Below are positions 1 to 7,796 of a stretch of 64,000 bases of DNA, one piece after another (position 1 is the first letter of the stretch; each line of letters opens with the position of its first letter). The notes beneath the pieces are model-generated. The model searched no databases, was not told where the DNA came from, and saw only the letters and a program-made list of their open reading frames with translations. Origin of the DNA: Actinomadura livida. GTDB lineage: Bacteria; Actinomycetota; Actinomycetes; Streptosporangiales; Streptosporangiaceae. The position numbers and the translations under genes were made by a program. The DNA lies in contig NZ_BMRO01000005.1 of NCBI RefSeq assembly GCF_014648675.1, positions 405,212 through 469,211 on the forward strand, in the 5' to 3' direction.

Positions 1-176
1 GCGGCGCCATAGACCGGACTAGGCGAATCCTCCAGTAGCCGTCGGGCCCAGACAGGCTACCGGTTGGGCGCGCCTACCGGCAAAGTCTGGCCTGCGGGTC
101 CCAGCAGCATAGTCCGAGATCCTCGGCTAGGCGAAGTGGCTCGCTCCCGGGGCCGCGGGAACGAATCGCCGGTGGG

Positions 177-605
177 TCAGCCCAGTCGGAAGGCGGAGAA
201 GCCGCAGGCCTTGGCCAGGTCGTTGCCGTGCTGCCGCATGGCCGCGGTGTCGGGCTGCTGGAGGTTCGTGCTGCCGGAGGTCATCTGCCGCAGCAGCTCC
301 GCGGTCTTGTCGAGGTCGCCCGCGAACGCGGTCGCGGCGGACTCGACGTCGCCGCCGGCGCTCTGCCCCTCCGAGCGGATCTTGGCCGCGGTGTCGGAGA
401 ACTTCTGAGCGGTCTGCTCCGCGCCGCCCGACGACGACATCGCGTTGCCGCTGGTGGAGAAGCTCCGCAGCTCCTTCTCGATGTTCTTGCAGGCGGTCGT
501 CTTCTTGCCACCGGTGATGGTGTCGACCGCCCCGCAGCCGGTGGAACCGAGCATCAGGCCACCGACGGCGAGGACGCCGACGAGCTTGGTGGCAGACATA
601 CGCAT
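177..605 (-). CDS. Small secreted lipoprotein, function unknown
   Basis: The 142-residue product begins with a short basic segment and a hydrophobic stretch ending in a lipobox-like GSTGC, with Cys24 as the likely lipidated residue, so it should sit on the outer face of the membrane. The mature part is small, polar and probably helical, rich in Ala, Ser, Glu and Lys, with one further Cys pair (Cys38 region and near the C-terminus) that could form a disulfide. The start at 605 is chosen because AAGGAG lies seven bases upstream; an in-frame ATG two codons later is possible. It stands alone, about 190 bp from the tRNA on the other strand. I do not recognise the family; an envelope or surface role is inferred only from the lipoprotein signal. 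Confidence 0.8.
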   Translation of the reverse strand: MRMSATKLVGVLAVGGLMLGSTGCGAVDTITGGKKTTACKNIEKELRSFSTSGNAMSSSGGAEQTAQKFSDTAAKIRSEGQSAGGDVESAATAFAGDLDKTAELLRQMTSGSTNLQQPDTAAMRQHGNDLAKACGFSAFRLG

Positions 606-793
606 GGGGAATCTCCTTCAGGGGGGTTGGGCTTCGAACGGAGTCAAACCTTTGCAGGCCGCTCACGTCTCGACACCCTTTTGTCGCACCTTGGTCGCAA
701 AAAGTTCCGTGACTCAGGTCACACGCCCGCCCGCGCGTGTTGCACAACCGATTCGCCGTCCGGTCCGCGGAGCCGGTACAGTAATCCCGGCAG

Positions 794-866
794 GCACCCG
801 TAGCTCAACGGATAGAGCATCTGACTACGGATCAGAAGGTTAGGGGTTCGAATCCCTTCGGGTGCG
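794..866 (+). tRNA. tRNA-Arg (anticodon ACG)
   Basis: A complete cloverleaf can be drawn. The acceptor arm GCACCCG (794-800) pairs with CGGGTGC (859-865), the anticodon stem TCTGA/TCAGA (820-824/832-836) frames the loop CTACGGA with anticodon ACG at 827-829, and the T-loop reads TTCGAAT. The discriminator base is G866; a CCA end is not encoded exactly, so it would be added after transcription. The gene is directly followed by a terminator and then by an integrase remnant, which makes its 3' half a likely attachment site of an integrative element. Confidence 0.97.
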
Positions 867-874
867 CCCAGCTC

Positions 875-909
875 AAAGCCCTCTCGCGATCTTCCGCAAG
901 GGGGCTTTT
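875..909 (+). terminator. Terminator of the tRNA-Arg gene
   Basis: AAAGCCC at 875-881 pairs with GGGCTTT at 902-908, followed by a further T. It lies nine bases after the mature tRNA end. Confidence 0.7.
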
Positions 910-938
910 GCTCACGGGTCTGCTAACAGTGCGTCCGC

Positions 939-1166
939 CTACGCCACGTCCTCTACGTGCCGGGCGAAGATCTCAGCCGCTTCTACGAGCTGCTGGTTGA
1001 CCACGTGGGCGTAGACGCGGAGCGTGATGGACGGGGCAGCGTGTCCGAGCCGAGCGGCCACCACGTGGACGGGGACGGCCGACCGGTGCCTCGCGATGTC
1101 CCTAGCATCGGGCTTGTGGGCCAGGAGGAGATGACGCCGGAGTACAGGCTGGTTGAAGACGCGCAC
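939..1166 (-). pseudogene. Tyrosine integrase, C-terminal remnant
   Basis: Only about 55 residues resemble an integrase: a stretch ending VPVHVVAARLGHAAPSITLR and then VYAHV, which is the typical C-terminal block of actinobacterial tyrosine site-specific recombinases, with the conserved GH and the catalytic Tyr. The upstream HxLR motif is degraded (RDIARHR is all that is left) and the whole N-terminal and core parts are missing, since another gene takes over in the opposite direction at 1131. Its C-terminus points at the tRNA-Arg gene 70 bp away, the usual orientation of an integrase next to its attachment site. It cannot be active. I infer that it is the scar of an integrative element; the remaining cargo could be the genes up to about 4270. 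Confidence 0.75.
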
Positions 1167-2417
1167 AGGACGCTCGGGCTCTGGTCGATCCGTCGAACGT
1201 TCACGTTCGCCTTCAGCGCCGCTGTGGTGTTGCTGGTCGCTGCCTGGTTCTTACTGTCGTTCCTACTGGGAGCACCCTCGCCCGCCGAGCCCGAGCCGCT
1301 GGAAACCAGAGACCGCCTGGAGTTGTCCAAACTTGTGTTCGCCCTGGTCGCCGGCGTTGGTGCCTTGGGCGCTCTGGTCATCGCCTATCGCCGTCAACGA
1401 GCGGGCGAAGCCGCCTGGGGACGCGTCCAAGCCCATGTCGAGTACGGCCAGGGCGTCGAGATGCTCGGCCATGACAAGGCCGCCGTCCGACTCGGCGGGT
1501 TGTCTTCTCTGGGGCGCTTGGCGCAAGACCACCCCGACTATCGGCAGACGGTCACCGATGTCGTGTGCTCTTACCTTCGGATGCCCTTCCCGGCTCCGCA
1601 GGCCGGCGACGAGCGCCGGTCCGAGCAGCCCGACATCGCCCAAGATCCTGAGTTGCAGGTCCGGCTCACCGCGCAACGCCTCCTCAAACGCCACCTGACC
1701 ACGACGGACCTTGACGGGCGACCACTCACCTACTGGGACGGCGTCCACCTCGACCTGACCGGCGCTCAGCTGATCGATTTCGACTTCACCGACTGCCGCC
1801 CATCGAGCGCCACGTTCACCAACGCTCATTTCAGCGGGCCCGCTCGGTTCGACCGGGCTCGGTTCAGCGCGGCCGCTCAGTTCGGCGGGGCGCGGTTCAG
1901 CCGGTACGGCGGGTTCAGCGAGACGCAGTTCGGCGGGCCCGCCGTGTTCGACGGGGCGTGCTTCAGCGGAGGCTGCGGGTTCGACGAGGCACGCTTCGGC
2001 GAGGTCGCCTGGTTCCGGGAGGCGCAGTTCGGAGGGGACGCCTCGTTCGTCGGGGCGCAGTTCGCAGGACCCGCCTGGTTCGACGGGGCGCGCTTCGGTG
2101 GAGGCTCCGGGTTCGACGAGGTGCGGTTCGACGGGGTCGCCTGGTTCCGGGAGGCGCAGTTCGGAGGGGACACCACGTTCGCCGAGGTGCGGTTCGGCGG
2201 GGATGCCGGGTTCGTCGGGGCGCGGTTCGGTGAGGTCGCCTGGTTCGGCGGGGCGCACTTCAGCGGGAACGCTCGGTTCGGCGGAACGCGATTCGTGAGC
2301 GAGATTGACTTCGGGGACGCCACCGCGAGCCACCCGAACGACGACCATGCATGGCCGAGCCCCTGGCACGCGCAGGCAGTCACCGCCGACACGGCGCAGC
2401 TCATCCGCGAGAGCTGA
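1131..2417 (+). CDS. Membrane-anchored pentapeptide-type repeat protein
   Basis: The 428-residue product has two hydrophobic segments near the N-terminus (about residues 25-50 and 65-85), a conserved-looking middle part (VEMLGHDKAAVRLGGL...ALxxLA-like helices, about 100-200), then roughly 200 residues of phased repeats such as ARFxGAxF and AWFREAQFGG in which Phe or Trp recurs every five residues. This is the pattern of pentapeptide-repeat right-handed beta-helices of the actinobacterial membrane type. The start at 1131 (AGGAGG just upstream) is preferred to an earlier in-frame ATG at 957, because 957-1130 is antisense to the integrase remnant. The repeats make the DNA itself repetitive, which also gives long false reading frames on the other strand. 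The role is unknown; the adjoining integrase scar suggests it came in as cargo. Confidence 0.75.
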   Translation: MTPEYRLVEDAHRTLGLWSIRRTFTFAFSAAVVLLVAAWFLLSFLLGAPSPAEPEPLETRDRLELSKLVFALVAGVGALGALVIAYRRQRAGEAAWGRVQAHVEYGQGVEMLGHDKAAVRLGGLSSLGRLAQDHPDYRQTVTDVVCSYLRMPFPAPQAGDERRSEQPDIAQDPELQVRLTAQRLLKRHLTTTDLDGRPLTYWDGVHLDLTGAQLIDFDFTDCRPSSATFTNAHFSGPARFDRARFSAAAQFGGARFSRYGGFSETQFGGPAVFDGACFSGGCGFDEARFGEVAWFREAQFGGDASFVGAQFAGPAWFDGARFGGGSGFDEVRFDGVAWFREAQFGGDTTFAEVRFGGDAGFVGARFGEVAWFGGAHFSGNARFGGTRFVSEIDFGDATASHPNDDHAWPSPWHAQAVTADTAQLIRES

Positions 2418-2713
2418 CAGCGACACCGGCGAACGGCGCCGCGCATGATCGGCCCTCCCGTGACATCGGGCGGCGGACTGGTGACGATGCACGAGGCGAC
2501 ACCTTCCGGAAGGGGCCGGTATGGCCGAGGTCCGACGTCGTGCTGGTGGGCTGTGTGGATGGGGGCATTGCGCGGCCGGTAGACACGCCGGTGAGCGTGT
2601 GGCAGGAAGCGTTTGCAGGGGCGGTCATCCATCTACCGCGTAAGGGTCGGCGCGAGAGTAGCGAGGGTTGTGCGGGCCACGGGTGTTTACCAGGTCCGTC
2701 TATCATTGTGACG

Positions 2714-3103
2714 ATGCTGAGCAATGCACGGATCGAAGCGCGCATACCCACTCAGGATCTGACCCGAGCTCGCCGCTGGTACGCCGAGAAGCTCGGACTC
2801 GAACCGGTCGAGGAGCGCGAGGGCGGCCTGCGGTATGAGGGTGCGACGGGGGTGTTCTGCCTGTTCGCCTCGGCTGGTTCGGCCGACGGCTCGTTCACCC
2901 AGATGAGCTTCTACGTCGATGACATCGAGGCGGCGGTGGCCGGCTTGCGTGACCGCGGCGTGGTGTTCGAGGACTACGGCGGCAGCGTGAACGGGATCAT
3001 GGACATCGAGGGCAATTACCCGAGCAAGGGGCGCGGTGAGCGGGCTGCCTGGTTCCGCGACAGCGAAGACAACCTGCTGGGTATCGGGGAGATAGTGCCG
3101 TAG
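2714..3103 (+). CDS. VOC (glyoxalase/bleomycin-resistance fold) protein
   Basis: The product of about 129 residues has the two beta-alpha-beta-beta-beta halves of a VOC domain: it opens with RIPTQDLTRARRWYAEKLGL, continues through FYVDDIEAAVAGLRDRGV and ends with WFRDSEDNLLGIGE, the latter matching the usual D-P-D-GN-lxLxE segment. Such proteins bind metal and act as lyases, isomerases, dioxygenases or drug-sequestering proteins; the substrate cannot be read here. There is no good ribosome-binding site. A GTG at 2708 is also in frame, and TATCAT at 2701-2706 lies where a -10 box of a leaderless message would be. It belongs to the presumed integrated segment and shares no operon with its neighbours. 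Confidence 0.85.
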   Translation: MLSNARIEARIPTQDLTRARRWYAEKLGLEPVEEREGGLRYEGATGVFCLFASAGSADGSFTQMSFYVDDIEAAVAGLRDRGVVFEDYGGSVNGIMDIEGNYPSKGRGERAAWFRDSEDNLLGIGEIVP

Positions 3104-3607
3104 CGCGGTCACTTGGCGTTGATTGGCGATCGGTTGCGGCGGTCCGTTGAGAAACCGTCTGATCGGACTCGGTGAACGACCGGGATTACGCCTTTGGCGA
3201 CGGACGCCCGTTTGAACCAGCCGTGTCGTCCATGTGTGTTGTCGTGGTCCGTGGGTGTGTCGACCGTTCTTGCGAAGATCAATCCGTGGTCCTTTCCCGG
3301 AGCCCCAATCGCGATCTTGATTCGGTCTGTCGGGCAGCGCTTGTCGTTCGTCGGCCCAGCCCGGTGGGGCGCGTCGCTGTTCTGGAGGAGCCGCGGCATT
3401 GGGGCGTGACCGTGGTCGAGCATCGCTGCGGTCATCGCCGTCGCGGATGTGCGTGCGTTGCTCGGGAACCCGTCGTTCGGCAGCGCCTTCCGGACGGGTC
3501 CGGTCTGGCGTTACGGCTGCTGCTCGGACGTCGTGAGTAGGGCTCGATGATCAAGAAGGCTTAGCATCGGCCGTTCTGTCCTAACCGCCGTGCGAAAAGG
3601 GTCCCCT
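3104..3607 (+). other. Gene-free stretch of about 500 bp
   Basis: Both strands carry open frames of about 110-120 codons, but none shows a family pattern, a convincing start or the G/C third-position bias of its neighbours. The composition is less GC-rich than the flanks. It may be decayed mobile DNA; I could not identify a transposase or a second copy of the tRNA end in it. Confidence 0.5.
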
Positions 3608-4267
3608 ATGTTCCTGAGAACCTGCCTTCCGGTCGTCGTTGTCGTGCTGGGCGTCGCCGGTTGCACGGGGGAGGGCCAGGAGGCCGCGCCCACAGCGAGG
3701 CCTGAGTCCCCGGCTGCGAGTCCGGCTAGGGCGGATGGGTGCATTACCGACGACGGCAATCAGAGCATTCCCAGTACCGCGCCGCGGCAGGTGTACTGGA
3801 AGCGCTTCAAGGGCGTCGCACTGCCGTTCTCGCCTGTGGTCGGGCCACTGGACGTCAAGGGCGACATCGCGCGCTGCTACCAGCACACGCCGCGCGGGGC
3901 TCTGTTCGCCGCGGTGCAGATCAGCGTGCGGCTCGACCGGTCGACTGAGTGGCAGAAGATCATGAAGCGGCAGGTTGTGGAGGGGGAGGGCAAGGCTGCC
4001 TACGCGCGCGTGCGTACCGCCGGGCAGGTTGTACCGGCCGCGAAGGCGGCGCAGATCGCGGGCTTCCGGATCGTCTCCTACACGCCGCAGACTGCGGTGG
4101 TCGGGACGGTGTCGCGGGACCCGGCGCGCGGCGGCCGTACGGCCAGGACCGTGACCGTGAAGTGGGAAGGCGATTGGAAGCTCGCGCCGACCGGGGAGGG
4201 ATCCACAGGCTCAGAACCCGAGCGTGTCGACTCGCTGTCCGGGTTCGTCTTCTGGGGTGGCTTCTGA
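3608..4267 (+). CDS. Lipoprotein of the conjugative-element (DUF8175-like) type
   Basis: The 219-residue protein has a signal peptide ending in VLGVAGC, so it should be a lipoprotein, followed by a Pro/Ala/Ser linker and one globular domain. The order of blocks in that domain (a WKRFKGVALP start, a HTPRGALFAAVQISVRL helix, a mid-domain GFRIVSYTPQTAVV segment, a VKWEGDWKL strand and a closing SGFVFWGGF) matches, from memory, lipoproteins that accompany conjugation genes in actinomycete integrative elements and that have been placed in DUF8175. The ATG at 3608 is chosen over a GTG at 3590 because AAAAGG lies seven bases before it. No other transfer genes remain nearby, so it is probably an orphan of the same decayed element as the integrase remnant. 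Function is unknown, possibly cell-surface contact or mating-pair formation. Confidence 0.7.
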   Translation: MFLRTCLPVVVVVLGVAGCTGEGQEAAPTARPESPAASPARADGCITDDGNQSIPSTAPRQVYWKRFKGVALPFSPVVGPLDVKGDIARCYQHTPRGALFAAVQISVRLDRSTEWQKIMKRQVVEGEGKAAYARVRTAGQVVPAAKAAQIAGFRIVSYTPQTAVVGTVSRDPARGGRTARTVTVKWEGDWKLAPTGEGSTGSEPERVDSLSGFVFWGGF

Positions 4268-4341
4268 CGCCGGGAGCCACTGTGGGGGCTGCCCCCGGCG
4301 TGGACGCCTGGCCTCAGGTAGAAGGCGCCGCGGATCGTTCA

Positions 4342-4965
4342 TCAACGGGGGCGGTTGCTGGGGATCAGGTTGTTCAGGACGGGTTTGCCGAGGTTCAAGG
4401 CCGGTTGGCGGAGCATGGCGTTCAGGAGGGTGGCGGCGGACGTGTACCAGGCGCAGATGGCCGCCAGGACGCCGATGTAGCCGCCTATCTGGACGGTCGT
4501 CTCCGTGGTGGTGAGGTTGCCGATGAAGAGGATGATGAGGGTGGCCTCCAGGCTGACGAAGATGGCGAGGACGGCCTGGTTGATCTGGGTGCTCAGCAGC
4601 AGCAGGTAGGCGGTCAGGATCGCGAACGCGAGCATGATCCAGCCGAGGTCGTTGGCCTGGTCGGCGGGGTCGGTGGCGCCAGCCAGGAGGACGACGTAGA
4701 GGCCGAGGCCCAGCCAGAAGGCGCCGTAGGAGGAGAAGGCCGTGGCCCAGAAGACGTCGCGGTTGCGGAACTCCCACATGCCCGCCAGGAGCTGGACGAG
4801 GCCGCCGAAGGCCAGGGCGTAGCCGAGCCAGGCGTCGGTGCCGTCGGTCCAGTCGGCGTTCTTGGCGGAGAAGAGGAACAGCGTCACGGCCAGGGCTGCC
4901 AGGCCCAGCGGGACGGGGTCCGCGACGGTGGGCTGCGTCCGGGATTCTTGCTCGACCTGGGACAT
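4342..4965 (-). CDS. Acetate/succinate uptake transporter (GPR1/FUN34/YaaH, AceTr family)
   Basis: The 207-residue product carries the family signature near the N-terminus in the form ADPVPLGLAALAVTLF (usual core NPAPLGL) and six evenly spaced hydrophobic segments, the expected number for SatP/YaaH-type transporters, which work as hexameric channels for acetate and related short acids in the inner membrane. The start at 4965 has AGGAGG six bases upstream; a GTG-type extension further up is not needed. It is transcribed alone, converging with the lipoprotein gene to its left and following the sensor kinase operon on the same strand but 70 bp away. A role in acetate scavenging is family knowledge rather than something seen in context. 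Confidence 0.88.
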   Translation of the reverse strand: MSQVEQESRTQPTVADPVPLGLAALAVTLFLFSAKNADWTDGTDAWLGYALAFGGLVQLLAGMWEFRNRDVFWATAFSSYGAFWLGLGLYVVLLAGATDPADQANDLGWIMLAFAILTAYLLLLSTQINQAVLAIFVSLEATLIILFIGNLTTTETTVQIGGYIGVLAAICAWYTSAATLLNAMLRQPALNLGKPVLNNLIPSNRPR

Positions 4966-5034
4966 GGTGCCTCCTGGGTGTGGCAATTCCCCGGTAATCC
5001 TGCCCGCGTTAATGGGGTGTTTCCCGCTGTCGGG

Positions 5035-6381
5035 CTAGTTTTGAACGGAATTGACGGAGTGCGGGAGCGTGATCCGGACGGTCGTCCCCCGGGACGGCGC
5101 CGAGAGCAGTTCGGTGCGGCCGCCGTGAGCTGCGGCGATGGCGGCGACGATCGGGAGGCCCAGGCCGGTGCCGCTGGTGCCGTGCTCGGCGCGGTGGAAG
5201 CGTTCGAAGGCGCGGGCGGCGTCGGCGGCCGGCATTCCGGGGCCTTCGTCGGTCACTTCTATGATTCCGGGAGCCAGGTGAATTCTCGCCGGTGTTCCAG
5301 GGGGCGTGTGGGCGCGGATATTGGCCAGAAGATTTGCGAAAACCTGGCGTATTCGTGATTCGTCCACCGTGGCGAGCAGGGTGTCCGGGGCGTCGAGGGC
5401 GAGCGGGCGGTCCGGGTCGGCGGCGGTGGCGTCGGCGATGGCGTCGCGGGCTAGGGCGACCAGGTCGGTCGGGGCGGGGCGGAGGGACGCCTCGCGGTCG
5501 AGGCGGGCCAGGTCGAGGAGGTCGGTGACGAGCTTGTTCATGCGGCGCGCCTCGTCCTCGATGCGGCGCATGGCGTCGGGCAGTTCGTCGGGGCCGAGGG
5601 CGCCGTGCCGGTACAGCTCCGCGTAGCCCTGGATGGTCGTCAGCGGGGTGCGCAGCTCGTGGGACGCGTCGGCGGCGAACTCGCGGACGCGGGCCTCGGA
5701 GCGGCTGCGCGCCCAGAACGCCTGCTCGATGCGCTCCAGCATGACGTTGATGGCGGCTGCGAGGCGGGCGGTCTCGGTGCGCCGGCCGGGGTCGGGCATC
5801 CGGGCGCGCAGGTCGCCGCCAGCGGTGATGGCGTTGGCGGTCGCGGCCATCCGGCTCAGCGGCAGGAGGCCGCGGCCGATCAGGGTGCGGCCGAGCAGGG
5901 CGAGCAGCGTGAGCAGGACGATCCCCGTGGCGATCTCGGAGAGCACCAGGTTGCGGACCGCGGAGTGCACCTGGTCGAGCGGGGACGCCGTGACGATGAT
6001 GCTGTTGCGCCAGGGGCGGGCCACCGCTCGCAGTCCCGGGAGGGAGAACGGCTCGCGCGTGCGCGCGTGGGCGGCCAGCTCGTCCAGGCTGAGGCGCTGC
6101 ACCTCGGTCACGGCGCGGCTGGGGTCCGGTTCCTCGGCGCTCAGGACGCGCACCTGGTTCGCGGGGCCGACCACCAGGACGATGAAGCGGGACGGTGCGA
6201 CGCTCTTGGGCGGCTCGGGCAGGAGTCGTCCCATGCCGCGGGCCGGGGTCGCCTGGAGTTCCTGGTCCACCCGGTGCATCAGGTAGCCGTTCAGGACGAG
6301 CGCGCTGACCAGGGCCATGATCGCCAGCCCGGCGACGGTGACGGCGAGGAGGCCGGTGAGGAGGCGGGCGTTGAGCGTCAT
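5035..6381 (-). CDS. Sensor histidine kinase of an OmpR-type two-component system
   Basis: The 448-residue kinase has a first membrane helix at about residues 5-28, an extracytoplasmic sensor domain of about 120 residues, a second helix at about 170-190, a HAMP region, the H-box (ADASHELRTPLT) with the phospho-accepting His, and a catalytic domain with N-box (NLLANIRAHTPPG), G1 (DEGPGMP) and G2 (GTGLGLPIV). It should autophosphorylate and pass the phosphate to the response regulator just upstream, with which it overlaps by four bases (ATGA), a sign of translational coupling. The N-box carries IRAHT where most relatives have LRHT, a mild divergence. The signal is unknown; a secreted protein is encoded at the head of the same strand and may be part of the sensing. 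Confidence 0.93.
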   Translation of the reverse strand: MTLNARLLTGLLAVTVAGLAIMALVSALVLNGYLMHRVDQELQATPARGMGRLLPEPPKSVAPSRFIVLVVGPANQVRVLSAEEPDPSRAVTEVQRLSLDELAAHARTREPFSLPGLRAVARPWRNSIIVTASPLDQVHSAVRNLVLSEIATGIVLLTLLALLGRTLIGRGLLPLSRMAATANAITAGGDLRARMPDPGRRTETARLAAAINVMLERIEQAFWARSRSEARVREFAADASHELRTPLTTIQGYAELYRHGALGPDELPDAMRRIEDEARRMNKLVTDLLDLARLDREASLRPAPTDLVALARDAIADATAADPDRPLALDAPDTLLATVDESRIRQVFANLLANIRAHTPPGTPARIHLAPGIIEVTDEGPGMPAADAARAFERFHRAEHGTSGTGLGLPIVAAIAAAHGGRTELLSAPSRGTTVRITLPHSVNSVQN

Positions 6382-7076
6382 GGCCGCAGCGCGTAGCCCA
6401 CGCCGCGCCGGGTGTGGATGAGCGGCGTGCCGAGCGGGTCGAGTTTGCGGCGCAGGTAGCTGATGTAGGTCTCGACGACCTGCGGGTTGCCGTGCTCCCA
6501 GCCCCACACGGCGGCGAGGAGCTGGGTGCGCGACAGCACCATGCCCGCGTTGCGCATCAGGTGCGCGAGCAGGCGGAACTCGGTCGGGGAGAGGTCGACG
6601 TCGACGCCGCCGCGCCGCACCGTCCACTGGGCCTCGTCCAGTTCGAGGTCGGCGACGCGCAGGACGCCGTCGGGCACGGGCGCGGCACCGCCGGACGCGG
6701 GCGGGGCCGTCCGGCGCAGCACGGCCCGCACCCGCGCGATCAGGGACTCGATGGAGAACGGCTTGCCGACGTAGTCGTCGCCGCCGAGGGTGAGGCCGGT
6801 GACGGTGTCGGACGGGGTGTCCCGCGCCGTCAGGAAGATCACCGGGACCTGGTTCCCGTCCGCGCGGAGCCGCCGGCAGACCTCGAAGCCGTCCACGTCG
6901 GGGAGCATGACGTCCAGCAGGACGAGGTCCGGGCGCTCCTCGGCGGCGGCCCGCAGCGCCTTCTCGCCGGTGTCCGCGGTCGCGGTCGCGAAGCCGTGGA
7001 AGCGCAGCGCGACCTCGATGAGGTCGCGGATGTTGGCCTCGTCGTCCACGACGAGCACCCGCCTGCCCTCGCTCAT
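6378..7076 (-). CDS. OmpR-family response regulator
   Basis: The 232-residue protein has a receiver domain with the acidic pair VVDDE, the phospho-acceptor Asp in LVLLDVMLPD, the conserved Thr in FLTARD and Lys in VGKPF, then a winged-helix DNA-binding domain ending in TYISYLRRKLD and HTRRGVGYAL. It is typical of the PrrA/MprA-like group of actinobacteria. The start is placed at 7076 (MSEGRRVLVV), since longer in-frame extensions would add a basic, low-complexity tail. It is followed by the overlapping kinase gene. A 132-bp gap separates it from the secreted protein gene upstream, so both may form one transcription unit. Target genes are not known; the operon itself is the obvious first candidate. 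Confidence 0.93.
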   Translation of the reverse strand: MSEGRRVLVVDDEANIRDLIEVALRFHGFATATADTGEKALRAAAEERPDLVLLDVMLPDVDGFEVCRRLRADGNQVPVIFLTARDTPSDTVTGLTLGGDDYVGKPFSIESLIARVRAVLRRTAPPASGGAAPVPDGVLRVADLELDEAQWTVRRGGVDVDLSPTEFRLLAHLMRNAGMVLSRTQLLAAVWGWEHGNPQVVETYISYLRRKLDPLGTPLIHTRRGVGYALRP

Positions 7077-7208
7077 CGGCCCCCGCTCATGCGGCCCGTC
7101 GGACTCTCCGCGGGCGCCGTCGCCCGCCGGTCTGAAAATACCGTCTGCGGACGTGGCGGCACATGCATGCGAGCACTTCGCGGGAGGCGCCCGCACGCGT
7201 CGATGCAG

Positions 7209-7706
7209 TCAGTCCCGCACGCGGACGAGCTTGGCGGTCCGGGTGTCGCCGGAGCGTTCGCCTGCGATCCGGACCTCGTCGTTCTTCGCGAGGTCCTTGA
7301 GGGCGACGTCCTTGCGGTCTTCGCGGATCTTCGTGTCGCCGTTGGCGGTCCACGTCCAGGACGTCCCGTCGGCGCTCTTGACGGTCAGCGTCGTCGACGA
7401 CAGGGCGGTGATCTCGCCGCGCTGGAAGGTGACGAGGCGGAAGCCGTCGCCGTCGCGGACGGTGGCCTCGCCGTGGACGCCCCGTCCGCCGCCCCGGCCG
7501 AAACCGTGCTCGCCGGGCCCGTGCAGGCCGGGACGGACCCGGCGGGGACCGTCGCGGAACGGGCGGTCCCCGCCCTTCTCGGACGGCTTCGCCGTGGGGG
7601 ACGGGGAAGGGGAGTCCGCGATGGCGGGAACGGCGACGTAGAGGCCGAGGCCGAGGATGCCGGCGGCGCCCAGCCCGGCGATGAAGGATTTGCGGTCGGT
7701 TCGCAT
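7209..7706 (-). CDS. Secreted protein with a DUF5666-like beta domain
   Basis: The 165-residue protein starts with a cleavable Sec signal (basic MRTDRK, a hydrophobic core and a site after AIA), followed by a Ser/Pro/Thr segment, a Gly/His/Arg-rich stretch, and a C-terminal beta domain with the pattern GEITALSSTTLTVKSADGT...DTKIREDRK...LAKNDEVRIAG. That is how DUF5666 OB-like domains look. The start at 7706 follows GGATGGG; a second ATG lies three codons upstream. It sits immediately before the response regulator and kinase genes on the same strand, with a 90-bp gap to the divergent amine oxidase, so a role in envelope sensing together with the two-component system is a reasonable inference. 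Earlier frames on this strand run far upstream but are antisense shadow. Confidence 0.75.
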   Translation of the reverse strand: MRTDRKSFIAGLGAAGILGLGLYVAVPAIADSPSPSPTAKPSEKGGDRPFRDGPRRVRPGLHGPGEHGFGRGGGRGVHGEATVRDGDGFRLVTFQRGEITALSSTTLTVKSADGTSWTWTANGDTKIREDRKDVALKDLAKNDEVRIAGERSGDTRTAKLVRVRD

Positions 7707-7796
7707 GGAACCCATCCAACCGAAGGCGCCTGGCAGAACACCCTGCGCGATCCTGGGAGAACCCTGGGAATCGGATTCAGCACATATGGAGGGGAC

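Noticed and set aside
957..1130. N-terminal extension of the pentapeptide protein from the ATG at 957
   Set aside because: This stretch is antisense to recognisable integrase sequence, and the ATG at 1131 has a ribosome-binding site.
1263..2492. Long minus-strand frame of about 400 codons across the pentapeptide gene
   Set aside because: It is produced by the repetitive, GC-rich coding sequence of the plus-strand gene; it translates to monotonous PGEPxEP-like repeats.
3109..3540. Possible transposase remnant on either strand
   Set aside because: Neither frame shows DDE residues, a helix-turn-helix or terminal repeats that I can recognise.
4268..4341. attR copy of the tRNA-Arg end
   Set aside because: No stretch matching the tRNA 3' half was found between 870 and 4341.
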